Origin: Anaerobacillus alkaliphilus
GTDB taxonomy: Bacteria > Bacillota > Bacilli > Bacillales > Anaerobacillaceae
Assembly: GCF_004116265.1 (NCBI RefSeq)
Contig: NZ_QOUX01000047.1
Location: 310,001 to 374,000 of the forward strand
Direction: 5' to 3'
Length of the DNA: 64,000 nucleotides
Part shown: piece after piece, positions 32,718 through 41,585 of the stretch
How positions within the stretch are numbered: the stretch's first letter is position 1
Layout of the letters: each line of letters begins with the position of its first letter
Position numbers and translations under genes: made by a program
Notes under the pieces: generated by a model
What the model was told of the DNA's origin: nothing
What the model saw: the letters and a program-made list of their open reading frames with translations, nothing else
Database searches by the model: none

Positions 32718-33374
32718 ATGAAAAAGCAGTTTGCAGTAATCGGACTTGGGAGATTTGGGGGAAGTGTTTGTAAAGAGCTTTATGAGATGGGGCACGAGGT
32801 TCTGGCAATTGATTTAAATGAAGACAAAGTTAACGATTTTACTAGATTTTCAACACACGCCGTTGTGGCAAATGCAACAGATGAAAGTACACTATTATCG
32901 CTAGGGATACGAAATTTCGAACACGTGATCGTGGCGATCGGTGACAACATTCAGGCAAGTATCTTATGTACGTTGCTTTTAAAGGAATTACAAGTAAAGC
33001 AAGTTTGGGTTAAAGCACAAAATCAATACCATCATAAGGTGGTTGAGAAAATTGGTGCAGACCGAATTATTCACCCGGAACATGATATGGGAGTTAGGAT
33101 TGCTCATTATTTAGCTTCTGAGAAAATTATCGATTATATCGAGCTATCACCAGAATTTAGTATTGTCGAACTAATGGCCACGCAAAAAGTGTCTTATCAA
33201 ACCATTGCTGATCTAGACATCCGTGCAAAATACGGATGTACAATACTAGGATTAAAACGTGGGGAAGACGTCATTATCTCACCGACCCCAGATCAACTAA
33301 TCTTTGAAAAAGACATTATTATATTAATAGGCTCAAACAACGATATTAAAAGGTATCAGGAAGAAGGCCTATAA
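32718..33374 (+). CDS. ktrA: Potassium uptake regulatory subunit KtrA
   Basis: A 218-residue cytoplasmic RCK protein that gates the KtrB channel. The N-terminal Rossmann domain FAVIGLGRFGGSV binds ATP/ADP or NAD(H), followed by VLAIDLNEDKVNDF; the C-terminal RCK_C domain (about 135-218) is a known c-di-AMP receptor site in KtrA. ATG 32718 has AAAGAGGAGA upstream. Placement behind a c-di-AMP riboswitch and two bases before ktrB gives double control of potassium import by the same messenger, on RNA and protein. Confidence 0.95.
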   Translation: MKKQFAVIGLGRFGGSVCKELYEMGHEVLAIDLNEDKVNDFTRFSTHAVVANATDESTLLSLGIRNFEHVIVAIGDNIQASILCTLLLKELQVKQVWVKAQNQYHHKVVEKIGADRIIHPEHDMGVRIAHYLASEKIIDYIELSPEFSIVELMATQKVSYQTIADLDIRAKYGCTILGLKRGEDVIISPTPDQLIFEKDIIILIGSNNDIKRYQEEGL

Positions 33375-33376
33375 TC

Positions 33377-34732
33377 ATGTATACTCAAAAAAAAGGCATC
33401 AATATCCGACTTACGTCAATTCAAATGATTGTCTTATTTTACGTAGGAGCTGTCATAATTTCTACGATCCTATTTAGCCTTCCAATCGCCTTGAAACCTG
33501 GGGTTAATCTTAGTTTATTAGATACTATTTTCACCGCGGTTAGCGCCATTAGTGTTACAGGTTTAACTGTTGTTTCAACAGCTGATACATTTAGCGTACC
33601 AGGTACGTTTATTCTGGCATTCGTACTTCAATTTGGCGGGATTGGGATCATGACTCTAGGAACGTTCATTTGGCTTTTACTAGGGAAAAAAATTGGGTTA
33701 AGAGAACGCCAGTTAATTATGACTGATCAAAATAGAGGGACATTTGCTGGTCTTGTTCAATTAATGAAAGAAATTCTAAAACTAATACTACTGATTGAGT
33801 TTATTGGTGCTGTCATTTTAGGACTGTATTTTTTAACGTATTTTCCGACTTGGCAAGAAGCTTTCCTTCAAGGTTTTTTTGCGTCAGTTAGTGCAACGAC
33901 GAATGCAGGATTTGATATAACTGGGCAGTCCTTAATTCCTTTTGCCAACGATTATTTTGTACAGACCGTTAACATCATCTTATTAATCCTCGGTGCCATT
34001 GGTTTTCCAGTGTTAATGGAAGTAAAAGATTTTATTAAAACTAGAAAGGAAAAGAAGAAGTTTTACTTTTCCCTTTTCACAAAATTAACAACGATTACCT
34101 TTTTCAGTTTAACAATTGTTGGGATGTTGTTGATTTTACTTTTCGATTGGTCAGGATTTTTAGGGGATAAGACTTGGCACGAAAAATTCTTTTATTCCTT
34201 ATTTCAATCGGTTACGACGAGAAATGGCGGACTTGCGACAATGGACGTTAGTGAATTTTCAACGGCAACTCAGTTAGTTTTAAGCGCACTGATGTTTATA
34301 GGAGCATCGCCAAGTAGTGTAGGCGGTGGGATAAGAACGACAACATTTGCGATTGCTTTATTAGCCATTTTTTCATATTCACGCGGAAAGAAATCGGTCA
34401 AGGTCTTTCGAAGAGAATTAGATCCTGAAGATATCATTAAGTCGTTTGTGGTCATTTGTGTTGCCGTTTTTATTTGTGGGCTTGCGGTTGTTATCTTGTC
34501 AGCCTATGAGCCGTTCCCATTGATGCACATTATTTTCGAGGTAGCTTCTGCATTTGGAACCACAGGGTTATCGATGGGAATTACTCCTGAGTTGAGTGAT
34601 GTTGGTAAACAAGTCATTATTGTCTTAATGTTTATTGGTAGGATTGGTATTTTTTCATTCTTATATATTGTAAGAGGAAAAGAGGCACACGACCATTTTC
34701 ATTACCCAAAAGAAAAAGTAATTATTGGTTAA
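33377..34732 (+). CDS. ktrB: Potassium transporter membrane subunit KtrB
   Basis: A 451-residue channel-like transporter with four M1-P-M2 repeats. The selectivity-filter regions are visible: SVTGLTVVSTADTF, SATTNAGFDITG, TTRNGGLATMDV, and FGTTGLSMGITP, the usual Gly in each pore loop. It takes up K+ with Na+ coupling, with KtrA as the cytoplasmic ring. It starts two bases after ktrA (SD inside the ktrA end). Potassium uptake under c-di-AMP control is part of turgor regulation, along with the betaine-related genes at 8-10 kb. Confidence 0.95.
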   Translation: MYTQKKGINIRLTSIQMIVLFYVGAVIISTILFSLPIALKPGVNLSLLDTIFTAVSAISVTGLTVVSTADTFSVPGTFILAFVLQFGGIGIMTLGTFIWLLLGKKIGLRERQLIMTDQNRGTFAGLVQLMKEILKLILLIEFIGAVILGLYFLTYFPTWQEAFLQGFFASVSATTNAGFDITGQSLIPFANDYFVQTVNIILLILGAIGFPVLMEVKDFIKTRKEKKKFYFSLFTKLTTITFFSLTIVGMLLILLFDWSGFLGDKTWHEKFFYSLFQSVTTRNGGLATMDVSEFSTATQLVLSALMFIGASPSSVGGGIRTTTFAIALLAIFSYSRGKKSVKVFRRELDPEDIIKSFVVICVAVFICGLAVVILSAYEPFPLMHIIFEVASAFGTTGLSMGITPELSDVGKQVIIVLMFIGRIGIFSFLYIVRGKEAHDHFHYPKEKVIIG

Positions 34733-34738
34733 CTAGAA

Positions 34739-34772
34739 GACTTAGTTCATTGCATTAGCAGGGAACTAAGTC
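34739..34772 (+). terminator. Hairpin after ktrB
   Basis: GACTTAGTTC and GAACTAAGTC form a perfect ten-pair stem seven bases past the ktrB stop. The tail is TTGACAT rather than a T run, so termination would be weak. Confidence 0.5.
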
Positions 34773-34911
34773 TTGACATATGGGCATCCATTATGCAATG
34801 AAGTAAGATAGAAGGTCTCAAAAAACTCAACTTATGCACTATTGTTAGATGAGAGAGTGGGATGGAAGATAAACCTACTATGGAGGAATTTTAGTTTAAG
34901 GGGGAATAAAA

Positions 34912-35259
34912 TTGACTAAGGTCTTGTTACACATCGAAGGGTTTGCAATACTTTCATTAAGCGTTTATTTATATGGATACTTTCAATTTAGTTGGCTATT
35001 ATTTTTCATTTTATTATTTGCACCAGATATTGCAATGGTTGGTTATGTAATAAGTAATAAGGTTGGGTCAGTTGCATACAATTTATTTCATACATACAGT
35101 GTACCTATTATTCTCATTTTAGTGAGTGTAATGTTCAGCAATCTTACTCTATTATCAATTGGTTTCATCTGGTCTGCACATATTGGTATGGATCGAATGC
35201 TTGGGTACGGATTAAAATATTCAACAGCGTTTAAAGATACACACTTAAATCGGGTGTAG
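34912..35259 (+). CDS. DUF4260 family membrane protein
   Basis: A 115-residue membrane protein with three to four helices. The family-like motifs are FAPDIAMVGYVISNKVGSVAYNLFHTY and a late WSAHIGMDRMLGYGLKYSTAFKDTHL, whose polar pattern with His and Asp inside helices hints at metal or ligand binding. Function unknown. TTG 34912 follows AAGGGGGAA at eight bases. A clean terminator ends this single-gene unit. Confidence 0.8.
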   Translation: MTKVLLHIEGFAILSLSVYLYGYFQFSWLLFFILLFAPDIAMVGYVISNKVGSVAYNLFHTYSVPIILILVSVMFSNLTLLSIGFIWSAHIGMDRMLGYGLKYSTAFKDTHLNRV

Positions 35260-35269
35260 TTGTATAAAT

Positions 35270-35298
35270 AAAAGGAAGCCTTTATTGGCTTCCTTTTA
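35270..35298 (+). terminator. Terminator after the DUF4260 gene
   Basis: AAAAGGAAGCC and GGCTTCCTTTT pair perfectly around a TTTATT loop. It lies just ten bases past the stop. Confidence 0.88.
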
Positions 35299-35351
35299 TG
35301 TTGAATTTATATGTTTTCAGCACGTAATGAAAGTGTAGAACCTATCAAATT

Positions 35352-35720
35352 TTATTTTTGTCTTCTTATAAAAACTACTCCTCGAGAGTAAAGTTTCAGT
35401 TCTTCTATTAATTGTTTTCTACTAGAGTCATCGATTGTAAACTGAACTCCATAGGATGAATTTTTTACCCATAATACATTTCCTGTTAGCTTTATTTCTT
35501 CTTCGTTCAGTTTAAACGTAATCTCAATTTCAATATTACGATGTGTAACAGGCAGGGTAAAGGATGTCGATAATTTTAAGCCCCCATCGCTAATGTCATC
35601 GATCTGTGCACTACCAAGCTTACTATTAAATTCTTGTTCTCCTACTCTAATTATCTTAAATGTACAAGCGATCGGCTCCTCAAACCGATAACGAAATGTG
35701 TCCTGACGGCGATACCTCAT
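35352..35720 (-). CDS. PilZ-domain cyclic-di-GMP-binding protein
   Basis: A 122-residue single-domain PilZ protein. The N-terminal arginine motif appears as RYRRQDTFR and the second motif as DDISDGGLKLS (D/N-x-S-x-x-G), the two sites that grip c-di-GMP. The spacing in the Arg motif is one residue longer than the common RxxxR, so affinity might differ. ATG at 35720 (complement) has AGGTGGG before it. It forms, with the GGDEF-EAL protein at 11752 and the GGDEF protein at 43939, the c-di-GMP genes of this window, though they are not linked in operons. Confidence 0.88.
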   Translation of the reverse strand: MRYRRQDTFRYRFEEPIACTFKIIRVGEQEFNSKLGSAQIDDISDGGLKLSTSFTLPVTHRNIEIEITFKLNEEEIKLTGNVLWVKNSSYGVQFTIDDSSRKQLIEELKLYSRGVVFIRRQK

Positions 35721-35865
35721 TTGAATCCCACCTTAAATAGCAAATATAGAGTTTCTACTATAGATATGTTAGTTTTGTTACATAGTATTGTACCCTAACT
35801 TGTGATAACAGATTGTAACAATTTGGTGAATTTTTCTAGTAAAGTTATGTCTTAGGAGGTTTGCA

Positions 35866-35936
35866 GGACTTACGTTCCGTTTTTTTAGCGAAATCGAGCT
35901 TTCTGAGATTTCGCGGCCAACAGTTCCGTTATTTGA
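35866..35936. repeat. Inverted-array repeat, locus C, left half
   Basis: Two units of the reverse type: TTACGTTCCGTTTTTTTAGCG and TCGCGGCCAACAGTTCCGTTA. Their inverse partners lie at 36168-36242 on the other side of the inserted MITE. Together with the right half they match the two-plus-two layout of locus B. Confidence 0.65.
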
Positions 35937-35944
35937 TTAAAAAT

Positions 35945-36136
35945 GGCTGTTTTCGCAAAGTTTGTTGCTTTCGTAAAAATCCCAAAAAGCGGATTTTTAC
36001 ACAAAATATTAAGAATTCATAACTAATTTAGTAAGTATTGCTCTTTTCTTACATAATTTATTGGCTGATATCTTCATCTAGGGTATTTTTCCGATAATTT
36101 TAGGATAGAAAAGCCACAATGTTTACGAAAAGAGCC
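35945..36136. mobile_element. MITE-like element, copy 2, inserted inside repeat locus C
   Basis: Same 192-bp element as at 8084, same orientation, with ends GGCTGTTTTCGCAAA and TTTACGAAAAGAGCC and a perfect 8-bp duplication TTAAAAAT (35937-35944 and 36137-36144). It separates the two halves of an inverted-array repeat, so the array was there first. Differences from copy 1 are scattered single bases. Confidence 0.9.
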
Positions 36137-36167
36137 TTAAAAATAAAGGAAAAAGGAGGTTTTGAGA

Positions 36168-36242
36168 CTAAATAACGGAATCCATGTCCTCGAAATTAAA
36201 AAAAACAAGCTTTTTAGGCAAAATAACGGAACAGGTGTCCTC
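36168..36242. repeat. Inverted-array repeat, locus C, right half
   Basis: Two forward units: AAATAACGGAATCCATGTCC followed by TCGAAA, and AAATAACGGAACAGGTGTCC followed by TCAAAA. They are the inverse of the units at 35866-35936. The remaining bases up to the oxidase gene hold an A/T-rich promoter region but no ORF. Confidence 0.7.
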
Positions 36243-36351
36243 AAAATATAAGCTAGAGTTGTAATGCACTAGTTTCCCCCGTGAAAGTTCCTGTAGTCAG
36301 AATGTTTATGTTAAAATGTTATGAACAAAGCTAATCTGGAGGCTCTATAGT

Positions 36352-37470
36352 ATGAACTACGATGTAATTGTAATTGGTGCAGGCTCAATGGGGATGGCAG
36401 CGGGCTATTTTTTAGCGAAAAGTGGTAAGAAAACGTTATTGCTAGATTCATTCAGTCCACCTCACGATAAAGGAAGTCATCACGGGGAGACAAGAATTAT
36501 TCGCTATGCATACGGCGAGGGAGAAGAGTATGTTCCGTTTGTACTGAGAGCTAAAGAGCTATGGGCCGAACTAGAACAACTTTCAGGCAAGCAATTATTT
36601 ATGCCAACGGGTGTCCTAAACGTTGGAGTGAAACAATCTGATTTTATCCAGAACACGATCAAAAGTTCTGAGAAATACTCTTTGCCGTTAGAAGTCTTAA
36701 ATGCAAAAGAAATTCAGAAGCGATGGCAGGGGATCACCTTGTCTGACGATTACATAGGCTCTTTTGAACCAACGTCGGGAGTACTAAAATGTGAGGAATG
36801 TATTAATGCTTATCAGGAACTTGCGGAACAGCATGGTGCAACCATTTTGAGTAATCGTAGAGTAAAAGAAATCAACATTCAAAATGATAAGGTAACAATC
36901 AAGACTAGCAATCAAACTTTTAACGCAAACTCACTTGTAATTTCTGCCGGAGCATGGACTAAGGACCTTCTAAAAATGTTAGATTTAGATGCTCCACTTA
37001 CTCCAGTGAGAAAAACCTTTGCTTGGTATGAGGCTAACGAACAGATGTATAGTCAAAATCATTTCCCAGCCTTTGCGTTTGAGACTCCACAAGGAATTTA
37101 TTATGGTTTCCCAAGCATTGATGGTGTCGGATTAAAGCTTGGTCGCCATGATGGAGGAGAAACAGTACATCCTGTTATGCCATTGTTCCCTTACGGAGAA
37201 AGTGACGACAAGGATTTACGACAATTTTTAACTCAGTTTATGCCAAATGTAGAGAAATTAAAGTACGGGAAAACCTGTATGTACACACTTACTCCAGATG
37301 AGAAATTTATCATTGATCTCCATCCTAGGTATACAAATGTTGCCATTGCTGCAGGGTTTTCTGGACATGGCTTCAAGTTTAGTAGTGCAGTTGGGCAAGC
37401 GTTAAGCAACTTAATTTTGACCGGTAAAAATGATATTGACATCTCACAATTTTCGTTTCGACGCTTTTAA
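36352..37470 (+). CDS. FAD-dependent amino-acid oxidase (sarcosine / N-methyltryptophan oxidase type)
   Basis: A 372-residue monomeric sarcosine oxidase family flavoenzyme. The FAD site is VIVIGAGSMGMAAGYFLAKSGKKTLLLDS; HHGETRIIRYAYGE is the family block near the flavin; VISAGAWTKDLL and the C-terminal GFSGHGFKFSSAVGQ are also standard. CMYTLTPDEKFIID holds the Cys expected to bind FAD covalently (C-x-Y-T pattern). It oxidises an N-methyl amino acid with release of hydrogen peroxide and formaldehyde. ATG 36352 has GGAGG. A link to the betaine/cysteine-hydrolase genes at 8-10 kb is possible, as sarcosine is a betaine breakdown product, but they are 26 kb apart. Confidence 0.9.
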   Translation: MNYDVIVIGAGSMGMAAGYFLAKSGKKTLLLDSFSPPHDKGSHHGETRIIRYAYGEGEEYVPFVLRAKELWAELEQLSGKQLFMPTGVLNVGVKQSDFIQNTIKSSEKYSLPLEVLNAKEIQKRWQGITLSDDYIGSFEPTSGVLKCEECINAYQELAEQHGATILSNRRVKEINIQNDKVTIKTSNQTFNANSLVISAGAWTKDLLKMLDLDAPLTPVRKTFAWYEANEQMYSQNHFPAFAFETPQGIYYGFPSIDGVGLKLGRHDGGETVHPVMPLFPYGESDDKDLRQFLTQFMPNVEKLKYGKTCMYTLTPDEKFIIDLHPRYTNVAIAAGFSGHGFKFSSAVGQALSNLILTGKNDIDISQFSFRRF

Positions 37471-37492
37471 TAAATCGAAAGGAGGAAATCAA

Positions 37493-37687
37493 GTGAACAT
37501 ACTGATTATTGTTAGTGCGATCATTTGTATTTTTGCACTAGTTGCCACAATCCTTGTTGGTATAAAACCTCATGAAGAAAACTACGGAAAGACCACTAAA
37601 AAACGTTTGACTAGATTAACGGTGATTTATTTTGTTACGTTTGTTCCAGCACTTATTTTTGTATTTATCTACTTTGGAATGAAATGA
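37493..37687 (+). CDS. Small two-helix membrane protein
   Basis: A 64-residue protein with two hydrophobic helices (residues 2-22 and 43-62) joined by a charged loop with KPHEENYGKTTKKRLTRL. GTG 37493 is fixed by AAAGGAGG nine bases upstream; the longer frame begins inside the oxidase gene. It is conserved-looking but I do not recognise a family. It follows the oxidase after 22 bases and precedes the SRPBCC gene by 25, so all three may share a transcript. Confidence 0.65.
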   Translation: MNILIIVSAIICIFALVATILVGIKPHEENYGKTTKKRLTRLTVIYFVTFVPALIFVFIYFGMK

Positions 37688-37712
37688 TCTAGAATTCAGA
37701 GGAGGGGTTAGG

Positions 37713-38165
37713 ATGAGTATACGTTTTGAAGTGAAGAGAACTACCAGAGTTTCGAAACAAAGAGCTTACACAGGATTACTTGATCTTGATGCAGCTAAAA
37801 CCTGGATGCAGGGATTGGTCGGCATCGAGAGGTTGGACGAGGGTCCGATGAAGGTGGGAAGTGAGTGGAAGGAAACGAGAAAGATGTTCGGGAAAGAAGC
37901 TACAGAACATTTTGAAGTTGTTGAACTCACGGAACCAGACAAAATTATACTTCGCTGTGATGGGTCGAAAGGCACCACCGGCAAAGGGGAATTTGTGTTT
38001 ACATACATATTAGCTACAACAAATAACGCTACTGAGATTACCTTGAACGGAGAGATTAATGGACTGACTGGTTTCTCAAGATTTATCGGTAAATTGATGG
38101 TAGGAACCTTTAAAAAAGCTTGTGCCAAAGATTTAGACGCATTAATTACCCATTTGGAAAAATAA
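37713..38165 (+). CDS. SRPBCC (START-like) superfamily protein
   Basis: A 150-residue protein of the polyketide-cyclase/START-like fold: KRTTRVSKQRAYTGLLDLDAAKTWMQGL at the start, EWKETRKMFGKEATEHFEVVELTEPDKI in the middle, and a long C-terminal helix FIGKLMVGTFKKACAKDLDALITHLEK. Such proteins bind hydrophobic ligands; no catalytic residues are evident. ATG 37713 has GGAGGGG. A terminator follows. Confidence 0.78.
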   Translation: MSIRFEVKRTTRVSKQRAYTGLLDLDAAKTWMQGLVGIERLDEGPMKVGSEWKETRKMFGKEATEHFEVVELTEPDKIILRCDGSKGTTGKGEFVFTYILATTNNATEITLNGEINGLTGFSRFIGKLMVGTFKKACAKDLDALITHLEK

Positions 38166-38181
38166 ATCACTACTAGAAATG

Positions 38182-38207
38182 CATTCCCCTCAACGGGAAT
38201 GTTTTTT
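38182..38207 (+). terminator. Terminator after the SRPBCC gene
   Basis: CATTCCC and GGGAATG pair around CTCAAC and are followed by six T. Confidence 0.85.
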
Positions 38208-38285
38208 GTATTTCCCACTTGCATTCACTCGAGCAATCTGATAATATCGTTTCATAGCTAATGATTATGAAAATTTGAAGAGGTG

Positions 38286-38804
38286 ATGCGTATTTATTCA
38301 TATAATAACGATGGAGAACTGCTTCCGGAAGAAATAGATACGATCAATCGATTGATGAACATCCCCCTTGATTCGTTAAATCTTGAGGCAATAGCTGTTG
38401 TCACGAATATTTATCGTGTTGCTCAAGGATTACGTAATAAAATGGAACAAAAGGTCTTATCTGAATATGGCTTATCTTGGACAGCCTTCTCCATGCTTTA
38501 TGACATGTGGATAGGGGATTCTGTTGAAACCAAAAAATTAGCTGAATTAGCTGGAGTTTCAAAAGCCACAATAAGTAATATAACGAAAACTCTTGAACAA
38601 AAAGAGCTATGCTACAGAAAAAACGATCCTAGGGACAGAAGGGTTACGTACGTGGCTTTAACCCCAAAAGGAAAGCAAGTCATGGAAGCACTATATCCAA
38701 AGTTTCATCAAAACGAAGTAGAGATTGTTTCTAGTCTAACAATTGATGAGCAAAAAAGGATGACAACTTCTTTAAGAAAAGTTATTCGTGACAATGATTT
38801 TTAA
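38286..38804 (+). CDS. ywaE: MarR-family regulator upstream of tyrZ (YwaE-like)
   Basis: A 172-residue MarR regulator. The winged helix is TKKLAELAGVSKATISNITKTLEQKELCYRKNDPRDRRVTYVALTPKG, with the DxRxxxV wing fully typical. In Bacillus subtilis the gene before tyrZ is also a MarR regulator, ywaE, so this is the same arrangement. ATG 38286 sits close to AGAGG; GTG 38283 or an ATT at 38292 with better spacing are alternatives. The T-box of tyrZ lies directly downstream. The effector is unknown; D-tyrosine or phenolic compounds would be guesses. Confidence 0.85.
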   Translation: MRIYSYNNDGELLPEEIDTINRLMNIPLDSLNLEAIAVVTNIYRVAQGLRNKMEQKVLSEYGLSWTAFSMLYDMWIGDSVETKKLAELAGVSKATISNITKTLEQKELCYRKNDPRDRRVTYVALTPKGKQVMEALYPKFHQNEVEIVSSLTIDEQKRMTTSLRKVIRDNDF

Positions 38805-38821
38805 TCTTATATAAAAATGCA

Positions 38822-39045
38822 AGGACGGGAAATCCAGTAGTAGTTATCTCCCTGTTTTAGAGAGTCGATGGTTGGTGCAAATCGATACAAAGATAACGCG
38901 AATTACATTCCCTGAGCTTTCTTTGTGTAACCGCAAAGAACGGACGAACCGTTATTCGTTAAAGTGGAAGGAGTCTCTCCTTCAATTAGGGTGGTACCGC
39001 GTGCAAATTTCAACCACGTCCCTTTTTGGGATGTGGTTTATTTCT
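38822..39045 (+). ncRNA. T-box leader of tyrZ (tyrosine-specific)
   Basis: The leader contains the invariant T-box AGGGTGGTACCGCG at 38988-39001, whose TGGTACC pairs with the tRNA acceptor end, after a long stem I region. A TAC triplet (Tyr codon) followed by A lies near 38904-38906 in a purine-rich loop and is the best specifier candidate. The competing terminator is at 39012. Uncharged tRNA-Tyr should stabilise the antiterminator and raise tyrZ expression. The specifier position was not folded and is approximate. Confidence 0.93.
39012..39045 (+). terminator. T-box-controlled terminator
   Basis: AACCACGTCCC and GGGATGTGGTT pair around TTTTT and are followed by TATTTCTATTTATTTT, 30 bases before the tyrZ start. 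Confidence 0.88.
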
Positions 39046-39073
39046 ATTTATTTTACATGAGGAGGAAACGAAA

Positions 39074-40318
39074 ATGAGTAATTTTATCGAACAATTAAAT
39101 GATGAACAAGTAAAAGAAGTAAAGAGGCAAATGGCAATTTACAGTCAAGGCGTCCAAGAAATCATACCGTTTGAAGACCTAGAAAACAAAGTCGCAAAAT
39201 CTATTTTAACGAATACGCCTTTAAAAATAAAATTAGGTTTGGATCCATCCGCTCCTGACGTTCACTTAGGGCATACGGTGGTATTAAACAAAATGAGACA
39301 GTTTCAAGAAAATGGTCACGTCATTCAATTGATTATTGGTGACTTTACTGGAAAGATTGGTGATCCAACAGGAAAGTCTGTCGCGAGACAACAGTTAACA
39401 GATGAAGAAGTAAAGCATAATGCCAAAACGTACTTCGAACAATTTGCGAAAGTGATTGATATGGATCAAGTCGAATTACATTACAATTCTCAATGGTTAT
39501 CAAAACTAAACTTTGAGGATGTCATCCAACTCGCAGGGAAAATAACAGTAGCTAGACTTTTAGAAAGAGACGACTTCGAAGAAAGAATTGTCATGGGTAA
39601 ACCAATTTCGCTTCATGAGTTCTTTTACCCGTTAATGCAGGGCTTCGATTCAGTTATGTTAGAATGTGATCTTGAACTCGGTGGTACGGACCAGCATTTT
39701 AACATTTTAATGGGAAGACATTACCAAGAAAAGTTCGGTAAAGAAAAACAAGTGGCGCTACTCATGCCTTTATTAGAAGGTCTTGATGGTGTCGAGAAAA
39801 TGTCTAAATCAAAGAAAAACTACATCGGGATTGATGAAAGCCCACAAGAAATGTACGGAAAATCAATGTCAATTCCAGACCAGTTGATGAGCAAATACTT
39901 TGAGTTAATTACTGATTTTACTCCTGAACAAATTCAAGACATCAAAGCTAGGTTGACCTCAGGGGATCTTCATCCCCGTGACGCAAAAATGTTACTTGGG
40001 AAAACGATCGTCAGAATGTACCACGGTGAGGTAGAGGCAGAGAAAGCTGAGCAGAACTTTATTGCCGTTTTCCAACAAGGCTCAATGCCAGATGAAATCC
40101 CAGTGGTAGAATGGAAGGGCGAGGCGGACATTTCCATTGTTGATCTTATTGTTCAATTAAAGTTGTTAAGCTCTAAGAGTGAAGTGCGAAGAATGATTGA
40201 TAATCGCGGTGTTCAATTAAATGGTGTAAAGGTAGAAGATACTCAATTACAAGTGACCATCACTGACAACCTCATTGTTCAGGTAGGAAAACGTAAATTT
40301 GTACAACTGAAATTCTAG
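39074..40318 (+). CDS. tyrZ: Tyrosyl-tRNA synthetase, TyrZ type
   Basis: A 414-residue class I aminoacyl-tRNA synthetase charging tRNA-Tyr. [29 protein letters not shown] carries the HIGH-like motif as HLGH, and [10 protein letters not shown] is the KMSKS loop; the C-terminal S4 domain begins [19 protein letters not shown]. The [11 protein letters not shown] form marks the TyrZ subfamily rather than TyrS. ATG 39074 follows GAGGAGG. Expression is under the T-box just upstream. A 34-codon ORF follows directly. Confidence 0.95.
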   Translation: MSNFIEQLNDEQVKEVKRQMAIYSQGVQEIIPFEDLENKVAKSILTNTPLKIKLGLDPSAPDVHLGHTVVLNKMRQFQENGHVIQLIIGDFTGKIGDPTGKSVARQQLTDEEVKHNAKTYFEQFAKVIDMDQVELHYNSQWLSKLNFEDVIQLAGKITVARLLERDDFEERIVMGKPISLHEFFYPLMQGFDSVMLECDLELGGTDQHFNILMGRHYQEKFGKEKQVALLMPLLEGLDGVEKMSKSKKNYIGIDESPQEMYGKSMSIPDQLMSKYFELITDFTPEQIQDIKARLTSGDLHPRDAKMLLGKTIVRMYHGEVEAEKAEQNFIAVFQQGSMPDEIPVVEWKGEADISIVDLIVQLKLLSSKSEVRRMIDNRGVQLNGVKVEDTQLQVTITDNLIVQVGKRKFVQLKF

Positions 40319-40334
40319 GAGCGAAGGAATTGCT

Positions 40335-40439
40335 ATGGGTAATGCCAAAGAAGTACTGAAACAAACAGCCGATGATATAACGGATACGCCTGATAAGAAC
40401 GGCCTTTATAATAGCTTTAAAAAATACAAGTTAATATAA
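40335..40439 (+). CDS. Tiny ORF (34 aa) downstream of tyrZ
   Basis: ATG 40335 with GAAGGAATT in front opens 34 codons ending just before a terminator. The product is hydrophilic, starting MGNAKEVLKQTADDITDTP. The compact placement between tyrZ and the terminator suggests it is translated from the tyrZ mRNA. I do not recognise it; it might be a remnant of a larger gene end. Confidence 0.4.
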   Translation: MGNAKEVLKQTADDITDTPDKNGLYNSFKKYKLI

Positions 40440-40476
40440 AAAAAATCGACAGGTGCCTGGCAACTGTCGATTTTTT
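40440..40476. terminator. Bidirectional terminator between tyrZ unit and YncE-like gene
   Basis: AAAAAATCGACAG and CTGTCGATTTTTT pair perfectly over 13 bases, enclosing GTGCCTGGCAA. A and T runs on both sides allow use by both convergent units. Confidence 0.95.
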
Positions 40477-40478
40477 CA

Positions 40479-41438
40479 TTAGTTTACTTTTACTATTGCA
40501 TATGGCCCTTCAGCTACTTCAAATTGGTTAACTAAGGTAAATGTAGCTTGATCAACAATCGAGAACAAATGATCATCAACACTGGTTATATATAAGTTGT
40601 TGTCATCTCCACGAAGATAATTAGGATTTTCCCCAACAAAAATTTGGTCAACCACTTCGTTGCTTCGTAGGTCAATCTTATACATCTGATCCTCTCCATG
40701 ACAAACGGTATATAGGAAGGAATAGGTTCGATCGACAAAGAAATCTACGGGCATGACACCTACAATTATTTCAGAAAGTTCCTCACCTGTCTTGGGATCG
40801 TATGCATGGATGCTATTATTTATCACTCCATCACCCCCATGCCCACCAACCCACAACATATCATTCACTACCACAAGCCCATCTGGTTTTCGGCTTGAGG
40901 TAGGAAATTCTAAAACTACGTTTAGCTTATCTAGATCAATAACAGAAATAGAATTACTTTCTGAATTTATCACAAACAATCTGTCATCATCAGCAGTCAT
41001 TTCATTTGGATACATACCGACATCAATACTTGCCTTAATTTTCCGGTTGCTCATATCAATCACATGGACCTGGTTTTTAAACGCATCGGTAATGTAAAGA
41101 AAGGGATCTTTATAAAAAAGAGAGGTAATTCCTTGATTGACATTTAAAAACGGCTTTACGCTACCGTCTCGAAGATTAATTCTAAGTAGAAATTTATTGT
41201 TAATGCTTGCAGCGATTATGTCAGTTTCACTCGTTTGGACCATATCAGTGATTCCATATGAAATAGCATTAGTGAAAACATTCCCGTTATCAGCATCAAT
41301 AAACGTGAGAAGATCTTCCTCCTGATGTGACAAAACAATAGGATGTTCTATCTCGGGCAATTGGATACGGTTAGTTTGGCAACTGGTTAACACAAATAGT
41401 AGTATTACTAGTAAAAAGTGTCTCATCTTTGTCTTCAT
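40479..41438 (-). CDS. YncE-like beta-propeller lipoprotein
   Basis: A 319-residue surface lipoprotein (signal ending LTSC, with Gln following) built of repeated YVTN-type strands such as FLYTVCHGEDQMYKIDLRSNEVV and RLFVINSESNSISVIDL. It forms a seven-bladed propeller; such proteins bind ligands or other surface molecules but seldom have enzymatic activity. ATG 41438 (complement) follows AAGGAGG. It lies alone on the minus strand, convergent with tyrZ. Confidence 0.82.
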   Translation of the reverse strand: MKTKMRHFLLVILLFVLTSCQTNRIQLPEIEHPIVLSHQEEDLLTFIDADNGNVFTNAISYGITDMVQTSETDIIAASINNKFLLRINLRDGSVKPFLNVNQGITSLFYKDPFLYITDAFKNQVHVIDMSNRKIKASIDVGMYPNEMTADDDRLFVINSESNSISVIDLDKLNVVLEFPTSSRKPDGLVVVNDMLWVGGHGGDGVINNSIHAYDPKTGEELSEIIVGVMPVDFFVDRTYSFLYTVCHGEDQMYKIDLRSNEVVDQIFVGENPNYLRGDDNNLYITSVDDHLFSIVDQATFTLVNQFEVAEGPYAIVKVN

Positions 41439-41585
41439 TTGGTCCTCCTTTATACATGCATTACCTGTTTAGCTTCTTAAAAAAATTGGAAATTATGTAC
41501 TTTGTACTTTATCTTGCACCGGCTCTACTGTTTTTCGTATAGATATGTAGCAAAAATTGGCATGATAAAACAAGAGGTGAAATAG

